Positions 17,943-27,124 of a stretch of DNA of 64,000 bases are shown piece after piece. The notes under the pieces were generated by a model. It saw only the letters and a list, made by a program, of their open reading frames with translations. It searched no databases and was not told the origin of the DNA. Numbering within the stretch: the first letter of the stretch is position 1; each line of letters begins with the position of its first letter. A program made the position numbers and the translations under genes. Source of the stretch: Paenibacillus auburnensis. GTDB taxonomy: Bacteria; Bacillota; Bacilli; Paenibacillales; Paenibacillaceae. The stretch spans positions 1,364,001 to 1,428,000 of the forward strand of contig NZ_CAKMMG010000001.1 in NCBI RefSeq assembly GCF_927798115.1. Reading direction: 5' to 3'.

Positions 17943-18710
17943 TCAGGTGTTAAAACTAAGCAGTAGTGATTTAATGACTAAGTACCAGCCGTCTACCAGT
18001 ACAAAGAGCATTATTTTAAAAGGTAATGAGATCATAACCGGGGGCAGCATCATCATCCCCATGGCCATCAATGTACTTGAAACAACAATATCAATAATCA
18101 GAAAGGGAATGAAAATCATAAAACCCATTGTAAAGGCTTTTTTCATTTCACCGATTGCAAAGGCCGGCACCATCACCGTAAGCGGTATGTCGCTATAAGT
18201 AGCAGGTTTGACTGATGCATTATTGCCGGTGTAATTCATAAAAAGCAGCAGATCTTTGGTGTTTGTCTGCTTAAACATAAATTCCTTCATAGGATCGGCT
18301 GCTTTGGCAAGCGCCTCGGACTGGGTAAGCGTCCCTTTCATGTACGGCTGCAGCGCCTGTTCATTCACCTGAGAAAGCGTAGGTGACATGATGAACAAGG
18401 TGAGGAACAAAGCAAGTCCTACCAGCACCTGGTTCGGAGGCATTTGCTGCGTTCCTAGCGAAGTTCTGACAAAACCCAGCACGATGACGATCCGTGTAAA
18501 ACTGGTCATAAGCACTAAAAAAGACGGGGCCACACTCAGTACCGTCACAAGGAGCAGTATCGAGATGGAACTGGTCCCTCCGCCGGCGGAACCATCATTA
18601 TCGCCAACCTGAATATTAATATTCGGAATAGGATCAGCGTGAATTGGATGCAAGAGCAGAACACTAAACATACCTAGCAACAGAAAAGAAAGAATCAGCT
18701 TTTTTTTCAT
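17943..18710 (-). CDS. fliP: Flagellar export protein FliP
   Basis: Core export-gate membrane protein. The 255-aa protein begins with a cleavable-type signal sequence (MKKKLILSFLLLGMFSVLLL), then has the FliP signatures TSFTRIVIVLGFVRTSLGTQ and a C-terminal helical pair ending in VDGWYLVIKSLLLSF. The ATG overlaps the fliO stop. Confidence 0.96.
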   Translation of the reverse strand: MKKKLILSFLLLGMFSVLLLHPIHADPIPNINIQVGDNDGSAGGGTSSISILLLVTVLSVAPSFLVLMTSFTRIVIVLGFVRTSLGTQQMPPNQVLVGLALFLTLFIMSPTLSQVNEQALQPYMKGTLTQSEALAKAADPMKEFMFKQTNTKDLLLFMNYTGNNASVKPATYSDIPLTVMVPAFAIGEMKKAFTMGFMIFIPFLIIDIVVSSTLMAMGMMMLPPVMISLPFKIMLFVLVDGWYLVIKSLLLSFNT

Positions 18711-19234
18711 AAATCCCTCGACTCATCCTTAAGACCATCATCCCGGAGAAGCTCTTCCATTTTCTCTTTACGCTCAGGTGCCAGCGCAAGCTTGGATTGC
18801 AACGTCTCATAAAAAGAGGATGTTTCGTTAAGTTCGATTTCCTGAGAAGGCACTTCTCCGCGCACCTTGGCTTTGATCTTAGCTATAAGCGGCAATAGAA
18901 AATTATTCTGTCCTGAAGCTTGATCCTCAAACCGAGAAATAATAAGTGCTACTTCAGCAGGGTCAGTGATTTTATCCAGTATCGAAATATTCTCACCAAC
19001 CCCGATCAAGTAGAGGCTGTCGCCGATTTCAACAATCTGCACAGACTTATTGGGACCCAATCCGAGCGCACCAAGCGTACGGATGGACTGCCCACTCATT
19101 AATGTCTGATTGCGGCGCCCTAGGAACCGGATCAGCAGCACTATGAGGATGATAATGATAGCAAGGACAAAAATAACTTTCAGTAAACTCAGCAGGGGAC
19201 TACTATCTCCGAGCGTTCCGGAAGCGGATAACAT
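18707..19234 (-). CDS. fliO: Flagellar biosynthesis protein FliO (FliZ in Bacillus)
   Basis: Bitopic membrane protein that aids assembly of the FliP ring. The 175-aa protein has one membrane helix (about residues 15-37), a conserved RFLGRRN stretch after it, then a small beta-rich domain (ALGLGPNKSVQIVEIGDSLYLIG) typical of FliO. The C-terminus is charged. It lies between cheY and fliP as in B. subtilis. Confidence 0.9.
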   Translation of the reverse strand: MLSASGTLGDSSPLLSLLKVIFVLAIIIILIVLLIRFLGRRNQTLMSGQSIRTLGALGLGPNKSVQIVEIGDSLYLIGVGENISILDKITDPAEVALIISRFEDQASGQNNFLLPLIAKIKAKVRGEVPSQEIELNETSSFYETLQSKLALAPERKEKMEELLRDDGLKDESRDL

Positions 19235-19243
19235 GCCTCGTGC

Positions 19244-19609
19244 CTAGACGCCCAGCGTTTTGTTAATAGCTTCGATAACACGGTCTGCCTGGAAAGGCTT
19301 CACAATGAAATCTTTGGCACCTGCTTGAATAGCGTCAATTACCATAGCCTGCTGACCCATGGCTGAACACATGATGACTTTGGCGTTGGCATCCACTTTT
19401 TTAATTTCTTTAAGGGCGGCAATTCCGTCCATTTCAGGCATGGTAATATCCATCGTGATCAAATCCGGACGCAGCTCCTTAAACTTCTCAATAGCCTGCG
19501 AACCATCCTGGGCTTCACCCACTACCTCAAATCCGTTTTTCGACAAAATGTCACGGATCATCATTCTCATAAATGCTGCATCGTCCACGATTAGAATTCG
19601 GTTAGCCAT
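19244..19609 (-). CDS. cheY: Chemotaxis response regulator CheY
   Basis: Single-domain receiver (121 aa) phosphorylated by CheA; CheY-P binds the switch proteins FliM and FliY and in Bacillus-type systems favours smooth swimming. Conserved residues are visible: acidic pair VDD (about 8-9), phospho-acceptor Asp in LITMDITMPEMDG, Ser/Thr in MCSAMGQQ and Lys in IVKPFQ. The ATG at 19609 follows GGAGG; the upstream frame extension overlaps fliY and is not needed. Confidence 0.96.
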   Translation of the reverse strand: MANRILIVDDAAFMRMMIRDILSKNGFEVVGEAQDGSQAIEKFKELRPDLITMDITMPEMDGIAALKEIKKVDANAKVIMCSAMGQQAMVIDAIQAGAKDFIVKPFQADRVIEAINKTLGV

Positions 19610-19635
19610 TTTTAAAAAATCCTCCCTAAGTATGC

Positions 19636-20946
19636 TTATTGTAATTTTTGAATTCGGTCCCACTGGCTGACGATATCCGTAACGCGAACTCCGAAGTTTT
19701 CGTCGATAACCACGACTTCCCCTTTGGCGATCAGCTTGTTGTTAACCAGAATGTCAACTGGCTCACCCGCCAGCTTGTCCAGTTCGATAATCGAACCTTG
19801 TGACATCTCTAAAATATCTTTTATCTGCTTCTGGGTCCTTCCTAATTCTACGGTTACTCTCAGTGGTATGTCCATCAATAAATTTAAATTGTTTTCATCA
19901 ATGTTGCCAAATGCTCCAGCACTCAAGTTAGCAAACTGTACAGGCTGTACATTCACATTGCGATTTGGAGGCGGAGCCTGCGGCGGAGTCTGCGCATATG
20001 GCATTCCCTGCGGCGGCATTCCATAAGGCGGCATGCCGGGCATTCCATAGGCAGGCATGCCGGCTGGAGGATAATAATAGCCTCCTTCCATCCCCGGGTA
20101 AGGGGGCATTCCCTGCGGCGGATATTGCGGCGGATAACCGCCGGGCTGAGGCGGTGCCTGCTGCGCAGGAGGAGCTGCCGGGGCAGGCTCTGGAGCGGAT
20201 GGTGCGGATGGTGCCGCTGCAGGCTCTGCAGTCTGCGTTGCTGCCGTCTCTGTGTCTGCCTGGCTGACATCTCCGATGAGCATCGTAACCATATCTTTGG
20301 CGAACTGGACTGGCAAGAGCTGCATGATCGTAGAATCTATCAGCTCTCCAATTTTCAGGCGGAATGAGATTTGAATCAGGGTTTCATCATTCGGAAGGCT
20401 GCCTACACCTTCACCACTGGACATATTTAGAATATCGATACCAGGGGGCGAGATATTGACAAACCGGTTAAAGATCGTAGACATGGAGGTAGCGGATGAG
20501 CCCATCATTTGATTCATCGCTTCCTGCACGGCGCTGATATGAATTTCATTCAGCTCTTCATCCTTAGGGTCACCTTCACCGCCCAGCATTAAATCGGCGA
20601 TGACCTGTGCATCCCTAATTTTGATGACCAGGGAATTAATCCCCTGAAAACCGTCTACGTACTGTACGTGTACTGCAACGTGCGGTTTAGGAAAAGCTTC
20701 CTCAAATTCACCCCGGGTAATAATCGATACCTTAGGGGTAGTTATATCTACCTTCTTGCCAAGCAACGTGGAAAGTGCCGTTGCTGCACTGCCAAATGTA
20801 ATATTACCGATTTCTCCTAAGGCATCCTGCTCAAACGGGGTTAAGAAGTCCTCTACCGTCTTCTCCTGTGGGGCTAAGGATCCTTCCGCAGATTGTCTGA
20901 GAAGAGCATCGATTTCTTCCTGGGATAAATAATCTTTACTCGTCAA
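19636..20946 (-). CDS. fliY: Flagellar switch protein and CheY-P phosphatase FliY
   Basis: Switch component combining a CheC-type phosphatase with a FliN C-ring domain. The protein (about 436 aa) has an N-terminal LSQEEIDALL segment like that of FliM, a CheC-like region with the active-site helices (ALGEIGNITFGSAATALS; EAMNQMMGSSATSMS), a Pro/Gly/Met/Tyr-rich linker (about residues 245-340) and a C-terminal FliN domain (VELGRTQKQIKDILEMSQGS). I prefer TTG at 20946, nine bases after GGAG; an in-frame TTG at 20970 also exists. It overlaps the fliM stop. Confidence 0.93.
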   Translation of the reverse strand: MTSKDYLSQEEIDALLRQSAEGSLAPQEKTVEDFLTPFEQDALGEIGNITFGSAATALSTLLGKKVDITTPKVSIITRGEFEEAFPKPHVAVHVQYVDGFQGINSLVIKIRDAQVIADLMLGGEGDPKDEELNEIHISAVQEAMNQMMGSSATSMSTIFNRFVNISPPGIDILNMSSGEGVGSLPNDETLIQISFRLKIGELIDSTIMQLLPVQFAKDMVTMLIGDVSQADTETAATQTAEPAAAPSAPSAPEPAPAAPPAQQAPPQPGGYPPQYPPQGMPPYPGMEGGYYYPPAGMPAYGMPGMPPYGMPPQGMPYAQTPPQAPPPNRNVNVQPVQFANLSAGAFGNIDENNLNLLMDIPLRVTVELGRTQKQIKDILEMSQGSIIELDKLAGEPVDILVNNKLIAKGEVVVIDENFGVRVTDIVSQWDRIQKLQ

Positions 20947-21934
20947 ACTCTTCAACTCCTTCACTGACAATCTCGTCTATTTGCACAGCCACACGATCTT
21001 TTATCATCCCTGGACTTCCGACAAATTTCAGCTTGTCCCCTACCTTGATAGACAATCCTGTATCGACAGTCTTGTTGAGAGATATTACGTCGCCGACACT
21101 AAGCCCGAGAAATTCAGCAATGGATAACCTCGATTCGCCTAGTTCCGCCACAATTGGCAACTGTGCCCTATTAACTCTAGATCTAATAGCTTCTAACTCA
21201 ACCTCATCACGGACCTTTTTCTCAGAAACAAACCATTGATGAACGGATAGCCTTGTCATGATCGGCTCCAGAACAACGTGAGGTATACAAAGATTGATCA
21301 TCCCGGTGGTATCGCCAATTTTGGTGCTTAATGAAATCAAGGCAATAGTCTCATTGGGTGACACAATCTGCATAAACTGCGGATTCGTCTCCAAGGCTTC
21401 CATCCGGGGATTAATGTCCAGCACGGTCTTCCAGGCTTCCTGCAGACTTTCAAAACATCTGCTGAAGATCCTTTCCATAATGGTTGTTTCAATTTCGGTC
21501 AGTGCACTGATTTTGCTTGGGGCAGTTCCAAACCCGCCAAGCATTCTGTCCAGCATTGCAAAGGCAATATTCGGATGCACTTCCATAACCATCCGGCCTT
21601 CAAGCGGTTCGGCTTCAAAAATATTCAATATCGTCATTTTCGGAATGGAGCGGATAAACTCATCATAAGGGAGCTGCTCTACTTGAACGACATTTATCTG
21701 CACGAAGGTGCGCAATTGGGCCGAAAAGTACGTCGTAAGATAGCGGGCAAAGTTATCATGAATCCGTGTAAGGCTGCGGATATGATCCTTAGAGAAACGT
21801 ACGGCCCGTTTGAAATCATAGGAGCGGATTTTTTTCTGGGTTTCTTCTTTTTTAAGATCGTCGGCATCCATTTCACCGGATGAAAGTGCAGCGAGCAGAG
21901 CATCAATTTCGTTTTGTGATAGTACATCAACCAA
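20936..21934 (-). CDS. fliM: Flagellar motor switch protein FliM
   Basis: C-ring protein linking CheY-P binding to rotation control. The 332-aa protein begins with the CheY-binding motif LSQNEIDALLAAL, followed by the CheC-like middle domain and a C-terminal SpoA domain (VGDVISLNKTVDTGLSIKVG). The likely start is TTG at 21934, eight bases after a run of Gs; a GTG three codons upstream lies inside that ribosome binding site. Confidence 0.95.
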   Translation of the reverse strand: MVDVLSQNEIDALLAALSSGEMDADDLKKEETQKKIRSYDFKRAVRFSKDHIRSLTRIHDNFARYLTTYFSAQLRTFVQINVVQVEQLPYDEFIRSIPKMTILNIFEAEPLEGRMVMEVHPNIAFAMLDRMLGGFGTAPSKISALTEIETTIMERIFSRCFESLQEAWKTVLDINPRMEALETNPQFMQIVSPNETIALISLSTKIGDTTGMINLCIPHVVLEPIMTRLSVHQWFVSEKKVRDEVELEAIRSRVNRAQLPIVAELGESRLSIAEFLGLSVGDVISLNKTVDTGLSIKVGDKLKFVGSPGMIKDRVAVQIDEIVSEGVEEFDE

Positions 21935-21973
21935 TTTTATCACCCCCCCAACAAGGAATTATCCTTACAGCAG

Positions 21974-22441
21974 CTAAATAGAAGTCATGATGAAGTTAGT
22001 TACTTCAATCTGGGTCAGCTTGCCTTCAGTCAAGGTCTTGTTAATCAGATTTACCAGTTTGCTGCTCAGCTGATCCTTGCCGTTCGCCCCGTTAAGTTCC
22101 TCTGGCTTGGTATCGGCAAGCGTCTTAATAATCAGCGGCTTAATCTTGATGTCCTTGATCTTTTCGAATTCCTCCTTGGACTTAACAGCATCCAGCTGGA
22201 ACGCGAAATTTATTAAAACGATATAATCGGGGTCGGCAAGATTAGTTTTGATGTCGGTGATTTCCGTCGTCAGCTCAACGATTTCATCAGCGCTAAGACT
22301 TTTGGCTTCCACATTCTGGACAGCCGCATTCACATCATTCGTATCGCTTGGAAAAATCTTATCCATTAGTAAAAATGCGGCAACTACAATAAGTGTAATC
22401 GCCAGTAAAATCGTAATGAGCCACGGCAGCATCTTTTTCAT
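21974..22441 (-). CDS. fliL: Flagellar basal body-associated protein FliL
   Basis: A 155-aa bitopic protein with a membrane helix at about residues 5-27 and an extracytoplasmic domain; FliL encircles stator units and supports torque. The C-terminal pattern (LSSKLVNLINKTLTEGKLTQIEVTNFIMTS) matches the family. Its ATG overlaps the flbD stop (ATGA). Confidence 0.92.
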   Translation of the reverse strand: MKKMLPWLITILLAITLIVVAAFLLMDKIFPSDTNDVNAAVQNVEAKSLSADEIVELTTEITDIKTNLADPDYIVLINFAFQLDAVKSKEEFEKIKDIKIKPLIIKTLADTKPEELNGANGKDQLSSKLVNLINKTLTEGKLTQIEVTNFIMTSI

Positions 22442-22662
22442 GAAAGCTCCTCCATTGATTGGACTTTAATGGTGGCAGCATATGTGCCTATGTCCCTGTT
22501 ATAATCCCGAATCTTACTGATTACCTCATCGGCTTTTTCAAGCACGATCAATCTTTTGCCTGTTACAAGTGTTATATAAGTATCTGGACTTTCTTCCACC
22601 ATTTCTACGAGCAGGGCATTAAGCCACATGGGCGCCCCGTTCAATCTTGTTACCGAAATCAT
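22438..22662 (-). CDS. flbD: FlbD/YlzI family flagellar protein
   Basis: A 74-aa protein of the FlbD family, found between the hook gene and fliL in many flagellar operons. The signature is seen in MISVTRLNG near the start, followed by PDTYITLVTGKRLIVLEKADEV. The ATG at 22662 follows AGGAGG. Molecular function in Bacillota is not established. Confidence 0.88.
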   Translation of the reverse strand: MISVTRLNGAPMWLNALLVEMVEESPDTYITLVTGKRLIVLEKADEVISKIRDYNRDIGTYAATIKVQSMEELS

Positions 22663-22781
22663 AACAGGCCTCCTTACAATAAATAGGGGGAGGAGCTCCC
22701 CCCCATGACTTGGCAATAACGATTCCGTCAAAAGGCGAAACGTTATTCTTATACAGCTTGTTTGTAATAATGGTCAGAAAA

Positions 22782-23600
22782 TTAACGCTTCAGATTAACA
22801 ACTTCCTGCAGCACTTCATCGGAAGTTGTAATAATCCGTGAATTCGCCTGGAAGCCACGCTGGGAAACGATCATTTCGGTGAACTCGCCGGTCAAATCAA
22901 CATTTGACATTTCCAGCTGCCCCGCCACAATAGCCCCTGTACCAACTTCTGTATTGTTGGCTGTTGTAGGTGTAAGTTCGCCATCAGCATTGGCATTGAG
23001 CGTCATGCGGAAAAGGTTGCCGCCGATTTTCTCAAGGCCCTGCGGGTTGCTTACTTTAGCTACAGCGATTTGTGCACCGGCTTCAGTCGTGCCATCTGCC
23101 ATAGTCTGTACAATGGTGCCGTTGCTGGAAATCGAGAATGCTGTTACATCCTCACCCAACTGAATGGATTCACCATCAGCATTCAGTACATGCAGTCCGT
23201 CAGAGGTGATAAGGTTGCGGCTTGCATCCATGTGAAAGTCCCCGGCACGGGTCAGGAAAGGTGTTTCCTGATCATCTGAAAGCTTAACCAGAAAGAACCC
23301 GTCACCGTCAATCCGCAGGTCAGTTGGATTGTTTGTGGTCATTGCACTTCCCGCCATATGCAAGGTATCCACAGAACCGATACTTACACCGAGGCCGATT
23401 TGTTTAGCATTCACCCCGCCTTGTCCGCCATCCACCGGTGCAGAAACACCGGATACGGTCTGGCTCATAATGTCTTTGAACATTACACGGCCGGATTTGA
23501 AACCGATCGTATTCACGTTAGCAATGTTGTTACCGATAACATCCAGCTTCGTTTGGAAACCGCGCATACCTGAAACTCCTGAATACATTGATCTTAACAT
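22782..23600 (-). CDS. flgE: Flagellar hook protein FlgE (often annotated FlgG)
   Basis: A 272-aa rod/hook family protein. N-terminal MLRSMYSGVSGMRGFQ and DVIGNNIANVNTIGFK, together with C-terminal EFTEMIVSQRGFQANSRII and a final helix ending VNLKR, form the paired coiled coils common to flagellar axial proteins. Length and position after flgD match the B. subtilis gene first called flgG and later shown to be the hook protein FlgE. The ATG at 23600 follows GGGAGG. No filament genes lie in the window. Confidence 0.88.
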   Translation of the reverse strand: MLRSMYSGVSGMRGFQTKLDVIGNNIANVNTIGFKSGRVMFKDIMSQTVSGVSAPVDGGQGGVNAKQIGLGVSIGSVDTLHMAGSAMTTNNPTDLRIDGDGFFLVKLSDDQETPFLTRAGDFHMDASRNLITSDGLHVLNADGESIQLGEDVTAFSISSNGTIVQTMADGTTEAGAQIAVAKVSNPQGLEKIGGNLFRMTLNANADGELTPTTANNTEVGTGAIVAGQLEMSNVDLTGEFTEMIVSQRGFQANSRIITTSDEVLQEVVNLKR

Positions 23601-23724
23601 TGTTAAAAGCCCTCCCAGATTGTAGAGTCCAAGACTCTTCATTTAGTATTAAAAATTGTTCTTTGAGCTATGGCCGCGTCAGTCGGTCGGCGGTCATTCC
23701 GGCTCTCCGGTTAGGACCGGCCGG

Positions 23725-24108
23725 TTAAGAAATAATAACTGCACTATCAATTTGCGTAAACACATTGTCCTTCATCGAACTTCCATCCATTGCTGTCACT
23801 ACTGTGCGGTTTGGCACACTTACAATTAAGGCCATGTCCTTCAATAAAATCAAAGATTCCTTACTGCCTTTGGCTGCCGCCTTGTCCACTGCGGACGAAA
23901 TCTGATCCAACTGGCTGCTTCCAAGTTCTATTCCCCGTTGCTCCAGGCGTTTGGCTGCGTGATTGCTGAACTTAAGCATATTCTTTTGCAGCACACTCTC
24001 GAATGACGCTTCTGCAGTAGCAGTATTTTTAACTGCCTGTGTTCTTTGCAGCACTTGTGGATGAACACTTGCGGGATATAACTGGCCTATAGTCAGCCGA
24101 TCGCTCAT
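23725..24108 (-). CDS. Flagellar operon protein of the TIGR02530 type
   Basis: A 127-aa protein between flgD and the hook gene. The family is recognised by FSNHAAKRLEQRGIEL and a C-terminal ALIVSVPNRTVVTAMDGSSMKDNVFTQIDSAV pattern (the longer motif spans about residues 90-125). Members are confined to flagellar operons of Bacillota and relatives, and their role is unknown. Its ATG overlaps the flgD stop. Confidence 0.85.
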   Translation of the reverse strand: MSDRLTIGQLYPASVHPQVLQRTQAVKNTATAEASFESVLQKNMLKFSNHAAKRLEQRGIELGSSQLDQISSAVDKAAAKGSKESLILLKDMALIVSVPNRTVVTAMDGSSMKDNVFTQIDSAVIIS

Positions 24109-24599
24109 GTCGTCACCCCGCTCTCCCCACCATCTGAAGATGTCTCACTGTCACTGACGATGTCAGCTTTAGGAGCAGCATTTTGAATCTGTGTAATATC
24201 AGTCAATGCAATACGTTCACTACCTACTACAGCATATTGCACACCACTACTCACTACGATTGACTCGACATTGCCGGTCTTCGGCTGCTCTGTTGCAGCA
24301 TCTGTCCAAGTGATATCCTTACCGATCAAACCGGATACAGAACCCAGGGACTGATTCAACGCTGTCAGTTGGGTCGAAATGTTCATCAGCTGTTCAACTG
24401 ATGAGAATTGAGCCATCTGAGCAATGAATTCCTTGTCCTCCATCGGCTGCATGGGATCCTGATTCTGCAGCTGGGTGATCAGTATTTTCAGGAACTGGTC
24501 TTTGCCTAGAGTAGAGTTGCCCGTAGTTTTGGATGTTGCTGAATTATTAGAGACGTAATTCCATTGTTCACTGTTTGATACTGGATTTGTCGTTGCCAT
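24105..24599 (-). CDS. flgD: Flagellar hook assembly scaffold FlgD
   Basis: Hook cap protein that guides polymerisation of hook subunits and is then replaced. The 164-aa protein has the conserved N-terminal export and cap region LGKDQFLKILITQLQNQDP (about residues 31-49) and EFIAQMAQFSSVEQL, with a short C-terminal part as in Bacillus FlgD. It lies directly after fliK. Confidence 0.94.
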   Translation of the reverse strand: MATTNPVSNSEQWNYVSNNSATSKTTGNSTLGKDQFLKILITQLQNQDPMQPMEDKEFIAQMAQFSSVEQLMNISTQLTALNQSLGSVSGLIGKDITWTDAATEQPKTGNVESIVVSSGVQYAVVGSERIALTDITQIQNAAPKADIVSDSETSSDGGESGVTT

Positions 24600-24625
24600 T
24601 TCATTTCACCTCGCTTTTCATAGAG

Positions 24626-26134
24626 CTAAGCCTTGGCTGAGAAACTTCCTTCTTGGTTTGGATCGTTCTGTTTGGTCTCTGCAACCCAGTCCTTCCATTC
24701 ACCATTCAGTTCTGCTGCAAGTACCGCATCTCCGACTTCTTCACGGCGTTCCTTGGAACGACCGCCCTGCTGGCCACTCGAACCCGGCTGCCTTCCTTGC
24801 TGTCCATTAAACTGTGAGAATAGCGGTGTATTATTCTGTGTAACTTCCAGCTTCTCTACTTGAATTCCCTGGGACTGAAGCGCTGCCCGCAATTGACTCA
24901 TCTGCTGCTCCAGCATATCCTTGGCGCCGGAATGCGCAGTATTGAATTGAGCAATCAGATTACCGTTTTGCATCGTAATTTTAACATCGACTTGTCCCAG
25001 ATTTTCCGGAAACAAAGTGATGGTTGCTTCTGCTACTCCGCCTTTTTTGACGATTTCCAGCTTACCGGTAATAAAAGTATCCATCTGCTGTGCAAATTGG
25101 CTAACCGGCACCGGAGCTGATTCAGCCTTCAATGGTGCTGTAAGACCGTCTCTAATCGACAATTGACCGGCTGTCACAATATCATGACCTTCTTCCGCTG
25201 CTTTCACTTCGGGAAGCGGCTCTTCTATGGAAGCAGATTTCAGTGCTTCTGCAGCGCCTGCTGTTTTGGTCACCTGTGTGCCAATTACAACTGTACTCAC
25301 TTCTTCAACTGCCGTTGCAGCAGTAGCAGCTGTTTCTGCTTGGTTTTTTGTAGTTACAGTTGAAGGTTTAACAAGCACCGGGACTGTGGTATCAGTGGCT
25401 TTCGGATTAATACTGCCTTCTGTTCCGGCCTGTTTAGCCGAAGCTGATGGGATATCCGTAGTATTTGTTCCTTTAACCTTCACTTTATTGTTCTCAGGAG
25501 TTACTACCTCAGCCATTATGGCCGAGAACTGGTTGAGAAGTTCAGCCCCTTTAACGGCTGGGGCTTCATTTCCCTTTGCTGCCGCATCCTTAATCAGGCT
25601 GACGAGACTGTTAAGCTCATCCTGAACGGCAAAACGTATCGTCTCAGGGTTCTGGGCAAGCGGCGACAACACTACACCTGCATCCGTATTGCCTTCACTC
25701 CCACCGGATTCTGCTGTGGCATTACTGCCAGACAACAGAGCTGAAACTTGAAACAGCCATCCTTGCAAAGCTGCCAGCAAAGCAGGATCAGCACTAATGT
25801 TTTCATCCAGCTTTTCAACATCTTCAGTAAGACCTTTTAATAGATCTGCACTTTGGACGTTTGCAGCATCGCCTGTTTCTTCACCTGTAGTCTGCACAGC
25901 GTTCATCAACCCCTGAAGCAGCGAAGCCAGATTGCCAAGCAGCGGGGTCCCAGTACCCTTTGGTATGCTTCCTCCCATGGTTTGAACAAGCGTCTGTGCA
26001 AAAGGCATTGCTGTTGCCCCTCCACCTGCAGCCGCCGCAGTTCCAGCCGCAGCTGTTGTTCCGCCAGCCGTCGTAGATGTCCCATTTGTCGGTACCATAT
26101 TTCCGCCGGATAATGATGATAAAACTAAACTCAT
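24626..26134 (-). CDS. fliK: Flagellar hook-length control protein FliK
   Basis: Secreted ruler that measures the hook and triggers FlhB to switch export specificity. The 502-aa protein has a Gly/Ala/Thr-rich N-terminus and a poorly conserved middle. The C-terminal Flg_hook domain is recognisable from about residue 345: the sequence following GVAEATITLFPENLGQVDVK, then GAKDMLEQQMSQLRAALQSQG. GGAGG precedes the ATG. The N-terminal variability is normal for FliK. Confidence 0.9.
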   Translation of the reverse strand: MSLVLSSLSGGNMVPTNGTSTTAGGTTAAAGTAAAAGGGATAMPFAQTLVQTMGGSIPKGTGTPLLGNLASLLQGLMNAVQTTGEETGDAANVQSADLLKGLTEDVEKLDENISADPALLAALQGWLFQVSALLSGSNATAESGGSEGNTDAGVVLSPLAQNPETIRFAVQDELNSLVSLIKDAAAKGNEAPAVKGAELLNQFSAIMAEVVTPENNKVKVKGTNTTDIPSASAKQAGTEGSINPKATDTTVPVLVKPSTVTTKNQAETAATAATAVEEVSTVVIGTQVTKTAGAAEALKSASIEEPLPEVKAAEEGHDIVTAGQLSIRDGLTAPLKAESAPVPVSQFAQQMDTFITGKLEIVKKGGVAEATITLFPENLGQVDVKITMQNGNLIAQFNTAHSGAKDMLEQQMSQLRAALQSQGIQVEKLEVTQNNTPLFSQFNGQQGRQPGSSGQQGGRSKERREEVGDAVLAAELNGEWKDWVAETKQNDPNQEGSFSAKA

Positions 26135-26158
26135 CTATTTTTCACCTCCTCTCAAGTC

Positions 26159-27106
26159 TTATTTACCGCCCATTAGACGATTTACAATTTTGGCACTCAG
26201 CGTACTATCGTTTTTGGTGATTTCACCCAATATTGAAGATCTCACACTATCACTAACCGTATTCAGAATCGTGATTACCTTATCCGGGCTGATCGTGTAC
26301 ATCGAACCTAATAGAGTAGCAGCATCAGCAGCAGGCATCGTGGTAAAGGTCTGACTGAGTTCATCTTGATTCAAGTTGCCGGCAGTTGATGTTGCAGGTG
26401 TATCTGTCTGCGTCTGCTTGAGTCTCGATTGAAGGGCTGCAATAGCCATATCGGTAGAATTCGTCGTTTCTTTTAGCTTTACCGACACTTCAGCAGCCTT
26501 TTTAGGATCCATTTTTTCGAGGATTGCCGTTTTGCTGGTGTTATTCATTGCACTGAAAATCTGCACCATTTCATCGGCAGTTAAGTTCTCCATAATCGGT
26601 GCCGCTTTGGAAGCCTTCATTCCCGCGTAAAGCTTGGCTAACTCGGTCACTTTCTCCTGATATGGATCCACTGTTTCTTCAGTGCTCGCAGTCGCTGCCG
26701 CTGCCTCTTCTGTCATGGTGTCAATCTGCTTCTGTAGCGCTTCTAATCGTGTTTTCTGTGCAGTTTTGTCTTCATTAGCCTGCTTTAGCTGGGCTTCCTG
26801 TGCAGCAAGCTGGGCCTTCAGCTCTTTAATCGTTGATTCTGAGCTTGCAGCCTGTTCTTCGCTCTGCGCGGCTTCATTATCTGAGGATTCACTGGCCGGA
26901 TCAGCAACCGGATCAGGAATCCACTTATCCACGACTGGAATCTTATTTGCGATTTCCAGGACGTTGTTACGGATGTCCATATTAAAAAGAGTCAGTAATA
27001 CACCAAGCAGTACGAGTGTAAATATGATAGGTATCATCAGAAATAAAAAACGCTCGAATTTGCCTGCTGACTCTTCATTTTCAAGTTCCATATCATTTTT
27101 AGCCAC
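26159..27106 (-). CDS. MotE/YlxF-like protein, MgtE N-terminal-type domain
   Basis: A 315-aa protein with a membrane helix (about residues 17-40), a long coiled coil (about 85-150; ELKAQLAAQEAQLKQANEDK) and a C-terminal region with MgtE_N-type repeats (KAAPIMENLTADEMVQIFSAM; AILEKMDPKKAAEVS). This is the layout of YlxF/MotE, found between fliJ and fliK in Bacillota. Relatives in other phyla are periplasmic chaperones for the stator protein MotC, and here a similar role is inference. The start is GTG at 27106. Confidence 0.8.
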   Translation of the reverse strand: MAKNDMELENEESAGKFERFLFLMIPIIFTLVLLGVLLTLFNMDIRNNVLEIANKIPVVDKWIPDPVADPASESSDNEAAQSEEQAASSESTIKELKAQLAAQEAQLKQANEDKTAQKTRLEALQKQIDTMTEEAAAATASTEETVDPYQEKVTELAKLYAGMKASKAAPIMENLTADEMVQIFSAMNNTSKTAILEKMDPKKAAEVSVKLKETTNSTDMAIAALQSRLKQTQTDTPATSTAGNLNQDELSQTFTTMPAADAATLLGSMYTISPDKVITILNTVSDSVRSSILGEITKNDSTLSAKIVNRLMGGK

Positions 27107-27124
27107 TAGCGGAAACCTCCCGGG

